In this document: piece after piece, positions 61,175 through 64,000 of the stretch
Layout of the letters: each line of letters opens with the position of its first letter
Position numbering within the stretch: position 1 is the first letter of the stretch
Notes under the pieces: generated by a model
What the model was told of the DNA's origin: nothing
Database searches by the model: none
The model's input: only the letters and a program-made list of their open reading frames with translations
Assembly: GCA_010093605.1 (NCBI GenBank)
Contig: MU004185.1
Span: 145,334 to 209,333, forward strand
Source of the DNA: Lophium mytilinum
Taxonomy: Eukaryota; Ascomycota; Dothideomycetes; Mytilinidiales; Mytilinidiaceae
Length of the DNA stretch: 64,000 nucleotides
Direction of reading: 5' to 3'
Made by a program: the position numbers and the translations under genes

Positions 61175-62912
61175 CTAAACCTCCACCTCCTCCCCTATCC
61201 AATCCCACTCCCACCTCTCCCACTCCACCCGCCATTTCTCATCCCCTAACCCAGTGGGATCGTCATCCCGCCACCCCTTGATAAACACCATCGCCCCTCC
61301 CTTCCAACCCCCACCCGCCAGCGCCTCCCTCCACGCCTTCCACAAGTCCGACTTGACATCCGGCCGCCACCCCCTCTCCACCGTCCCAATCTCGATGACC
61401 AGCACCCTCTCCTCCCCAGTGATGCCGTATGATTTCTTCACTTCGTCGTCATCCCACTCCGGCTGGTGGAGCGGGAGGTACTTGACCGCGTCGCGTGCGA
61501 GGTAGAGCATGCTGAACTCGATCTTCTTGGGTATGTTGTCAAGATCGTACTCGTCGTAATCGGGTTGGTAAGAACAGTCCGTCGTGAGAAAAGTCAACAA
61601 AGGAGCGTTCGCGACGAACTCTGCCAAGGCGGTGAAGAGAGCGAGCAGGCTGGGAGTGGGGTGGTCGTGTGGGAGGCTGAGAGCCGCGAGTGCGGATACG
61701 TTATGAGCACGCGGGCCGTGTTGGAAGTAGGGCTCGCCGCTTGGAGAGAAGGGGCCGAAGCGAAAGCGCGCCCGTTCAAGTCTCGAGAAAGGAGAACTCG
61801 GGGGAGTTGGTGTATCTGGGGAGAAGATGCTGGGCGTGACGTAGATATTACCCTCTATGTAGCATGCTCTGAGCTTCGGACTGCGCGGCATGAAAGCGTG
61901 GATAGCGGGGCTCAAGGGGTCGATGAATGTGCGGGAGGTAGTGATGGGCGAGCCGGGGTAGTGAGTGAAGGTGTTATAGGCACGGGCCGAGCTCCATGTG
62001 ATCGTATGAAGTGATGGTAAGAAGACAGTGTCAAGAGCTTTGGCAAAGTCTACATGAACTAGAATGCTGTCTCCAATAATGTGGGGATGTGGTATACATG
62101 CCCACCCGCGCCTGTCTTCGACAAGCGACGGACTCGTAATCCCCTTTCGTGTGCCTCCAGTCCCAATGCTCCAGGTACGGGAATCTGGATGCGAGAGCCG
62201 CGAAGGATGATGGCTCGACGTGACGTTTGGAAGCGGGGTACAAGATTATCAGGTTGCTAATGGAATAGAGTAAAGGCAGTTTGTCGATGTTTGGAGGCCG
62301 GATAATCGAACGCCTGTACCGCTCGGCACCAATACTATTCAGGACACTATCAGGTAAACTTAGTCGACGACGTCCCGGGTACCACTGTTTGTCCCTGGCT
62401 GCGTTTTCGTTGCGCCCGCTGCACCACGCTCGGTCTGCTCTTGAGTGGAAATCCCTCAAGACAAGGGTTCGGCCAGCATGTCCGTTCGTAAACTCCAGTA
62501 CTTTCAATATTCGGAATAGGCCAACGAGTGCTCGCGTGAAGGTAGCGTTGTTGACGCGGTGATCGTTGTCAGTCTCCCTAAGTGCACACTCTTTGTCAGA
62601 CTATGATGGGAGGATGATGTCGTATCGAATGACTTTGATGAACCGCACACGATACTTTAAATCATCTCCTAGAAGTTTCTTGACCTCTGAAATCTCCTGA
62701 CTATTGAAATGAATATCGCGGAAGGTTCGTCGCTCGACTTCATACTGCCAGCTGCGTGAAACTGTCGAGTAGGGAGCGCACTTAGTTCCTCTTCCGCCTC
62801 CTTCTATTGCGGAACCCGTATTGGAGGGCCATGACTGTGCGCCGTCGCGGTCTTCCGGTGGGACGAGCTGAAATAGGATCTCCTCAACAACTTCTTGCGG
62901 TACTTTTTCCAT
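61175..62912 (-). pseudogene. F-box family gene interrupted by one in-frame TAG
   Basis: The minus strand starts at ATG 62912 with an F-box-like segment (MEKVPQEVVEEILFQLVPPE). The frame stops at TAG 62603-62601, then continues open in the same frame (SDKECALRETDNDHRVNNAT, then FRILKVLEF) to 62102. That part includes FPYLEHWDWRHTKGDYES, typical of fungal F-box/LRR-like proteins. A 52-nt intron (62101-62050) with a GC donor and AG acceptor joins it as RRQARV|DFAKALDTVFLPSL, the family's usual motif, into the last exon 62049-61175, which ends WEWDWIGEEVEV. Without the stop the gene would encode 561 residues. A 33-nt intron that would remove the TAG has a poor donor and would delete conserved-looking sequence, so a nonsense mutation or sequencing error is more likely. 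Function is unknown beyond the F-box role. Confidence 0.7.
62050..62101 (-). other. Inferred GC-AG intron in the F-box gene
   Basis: This is the only junction I found that links the two family-like frames with conserved sequence on both sides. The donor reads G|GCATGT and the acceptor ATGTAG|AC. No GT-AG alternative of normal length keeps both frames. Confidence 0.5.
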
Positions 62913-63368
62913 CTTGGTACGTAGTGGGGGCTTGATCGATCGTTTTAGATATGGAGCGATGTATGAAGGTGGTGGTGGCTAACGTTGTTGATCTGATGAT
63001 GATAGAGTTGATAGAGAAGGAAGAGGTTGACAAGGTGCAGAGATTTTCATATCTACAGAAGTGGGCTGTAGCACACTAATGCTGAGCCGTAGAGCACTAA
63101 AGCTAAGCTGTAGCCTGCTAAAGATGAGCTGTGATATGTGCACGGACCCACGGCGCGCCCAGCTATCAACGCTGAGATCCTTATTTCTTCTTAGGAGGAT
63201 TTCTAGAGCGAGTCGGTGCCAACATGTGTAGGTTCAATGGTTCTGGCCAATGCATGCTCTGGTAGACACGCCACGGGTATTAGGTATCACACCTGCGAAT
63301 GAGGCGCTTGCTTGAGTCCCTCGCATATCCGAGTGAGATGGTTAGAACAGTAGATTAGTCGCGTATTG
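62913..63368. other. Intergenic with a small minisatellite
   Basis: Upstream region of the F-box gene and 3' side of the Asn/Pro-rich gene. Apart from the 21-bp repeat at 63065-63140, no feature was seen. Confidence 0.45.
63065..63140 (+). repeat. 21-bp minisatellite, about 3.6 units
   Basis: Units start at 63065, 63086, 63107 and 63128 (partial), each beginning gctgta or gccgta and containing ctaa near position 11-15. The unit is gctgtagcacactaatgct plus two bases. Confidence 0.75.
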
Positions 63369-63875
63369 CTAAAGCACCCCATTCAGATGAAGGCGAAGTG
63401 TGCAAGCTAACACGGCGATATACACAACCGCGCCTTGTCCCATAGACAAGATCCTGGGCCAGGAAGCCGCCGAATTAGTCACCGGAGCACTGGTCAAAGT
63501 ATTCGTAGCAAATGCCGCCGAGGTGCGTGTCGCTCCGATAGTTCCGGCCGATGTAGAAGCCTTCGTAGGGTTAACGATAATGTTGAGCTGCGTAGCAGTC
63601 GGGTTTCCGGAGGCAGAGTCGGGCGGGCCTTGATCAGGGGGCTCTGTGTGTTCTCCGGGTTCGACAGTTTTTGGTTTTGGATTATTGGGATTCTCGTTTG
63701 GATTCTCTTTTGGATTTTGGTTCGGATTCGGATTGATGGTAGGATTCTTGTTGGGGTTCTCATTTGGATGCGGGATCGGAGCCGGTGGCTCGATCGGCTC
63801 TATTGGCTTGGGTTTTGGAATAAAAATACGAGGAACCAGGGTCCTCTCGGCGCGATCTTCTGGAGCGACATGAGA
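63369..63875 (-). CDS. 3' part of an Asn/Pro-rich, probably surface-anchored protein (continues past the right edge)
   Basis: The minus-strand frame runs from a probable splice acceptor (gttttcgtag at 63876) through VAPEDRAERTLVPRIFIP, a Pro/Lys/Glu stretch, and an imperfect Asn-Pro repeat (HPNENPNKNPTINPNPNQ and more). A Ser/Thr/Ala-rich region follows, then a C-terminal hydrophobic segment (GQGAVVYIAVLACTLRL) and stop at 63369-63371. A terminal hydrophobic segment after a Ser/Ala-rich stretch is typical of GPI-anchored fungal wall proteins. An intron donor gtatga at 63921-63926 is a candidate, but the upstream exon would then contain a stop in the needed phase, so the exon structure at the edge is unresolved. 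Frames on the plus strand here (Phe/Gly-rich) are shadows of the repeat. Confidence 0.5.
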   Translation of the reverse strand, partial: SHVAPEDRAERTLVPRIFIPKPKPIEPIEPPAPIPHPNENPNKNPTINPNPNQNPKENPNENPNNPKPKTVEPGEHTEPPDQGPPDSASGNPTATQLNIIVNPTKASTSAGTIGATRTSAAFATNTLTSAPVTNSAASWPRILSMGQGAVVYIAVLACTLRLHLNGVL

Positions 63876-64000
63876 CTACGAAAACATATCGAAAGACGGT
63901 GGGGAACATTCATACCGATGGCTAGATTATGGACTCGAGACTTGCCTGGTGCATTTTTGGCAACCAAAGGACTTGTAAAGCACAATATTTGAAGAATAGA

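Noticed and set aside
63435-63992. Phe/Gly-rich plus-strand ORFs near the right edge
   Set aside because: They are reverse-strand readings of the Asn-Pro repeat. The minus-strand product has a plausible C-terminal anchor and stop.

Overview
The window is a piece of a filamentous ascomycete (Pezizomycotina) nuclear genome. Evidence: short GT-AG introns of 47-107 nt, typical fungal families (Zn2Cys6 regulator with a fungal-specific transcription factor domain, UncA-type kinesin-3, GH16 glucanase, F-box proteins, FMO-type monooxygenase), and a large block degraded in the style of repeat-induced point mutation (RIP). The genome is two-speed: positions 1 to about 28,850 are AT-rich and gene-free, and the rest is balanced in composition and gene-bearing. 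I cannot name the species.

Region 1-28,850. CpA and TpG are strongly depleted in favour of TpA, and stop codons fill all frames. Inside I can resolve one complete LTR retrotransposon of the Ty3/Gypsy type on the minus strand (7242-15317). It has two 242-bp LTRs, a 5-bp target duplication, a polypurine tract, and reverse transcriptase and RNase H relics. A Plavaka-type DNA transposase relic lies on the plus strand (roughly 18,000-22,900). A relic with a P-loop-like motif lies near 2.8 kb, and there are several short tandem repeats. Other parts are transposon debris that I cannot classify. An assembly gap of 299 N lies at 15897-16195.

Region 28,850-49,000. From left to right: a single-pass membrane protein (29740-30765); a five-exon flavin monooxygenase (31059-32864); an F-box protein (33337-34965); a degenerate repeat of about 105 bp; a Pro/Thr-rich repeat ORF with a frameshift (35698-36385); a Zn2Cys6 regulator (37403-39319); an AT-hook/SAP DNA-binding protein (39484-40988); TRM5, the tRNA m1G37 methyltransferase (minus, 41400-42973); and, diverging from it, a full-length kinesin-3 motor (43320-48306).

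Region 49,000-56,000. This 6.8-kb stretch has no credible gene. It is built from a short degenerate core (approximately ATCCAGARNACACAGCCAT) that recurs every 41-72 bp in the same orientation. It is the least explained structure here and my main candidate for something undescribed.

Region 56,000-64,000. A secreted GH16 glucanase (minus, 57040-58720); a long intergenic stretch; an F-box family gene on the minus strand (61175-62912) interrupted by one in-frame TAG and apparently using a GC-AG intron; a 21-bp minisatellite; and the 3' part of an Asn/Pro-rich, probably surface-anchored protein that runs off the right edge. The genes form no obvious pathway or biosynthetic cluster. They look like ordinary housekeeping and accessory genes beside a heterochromatic repeat block.
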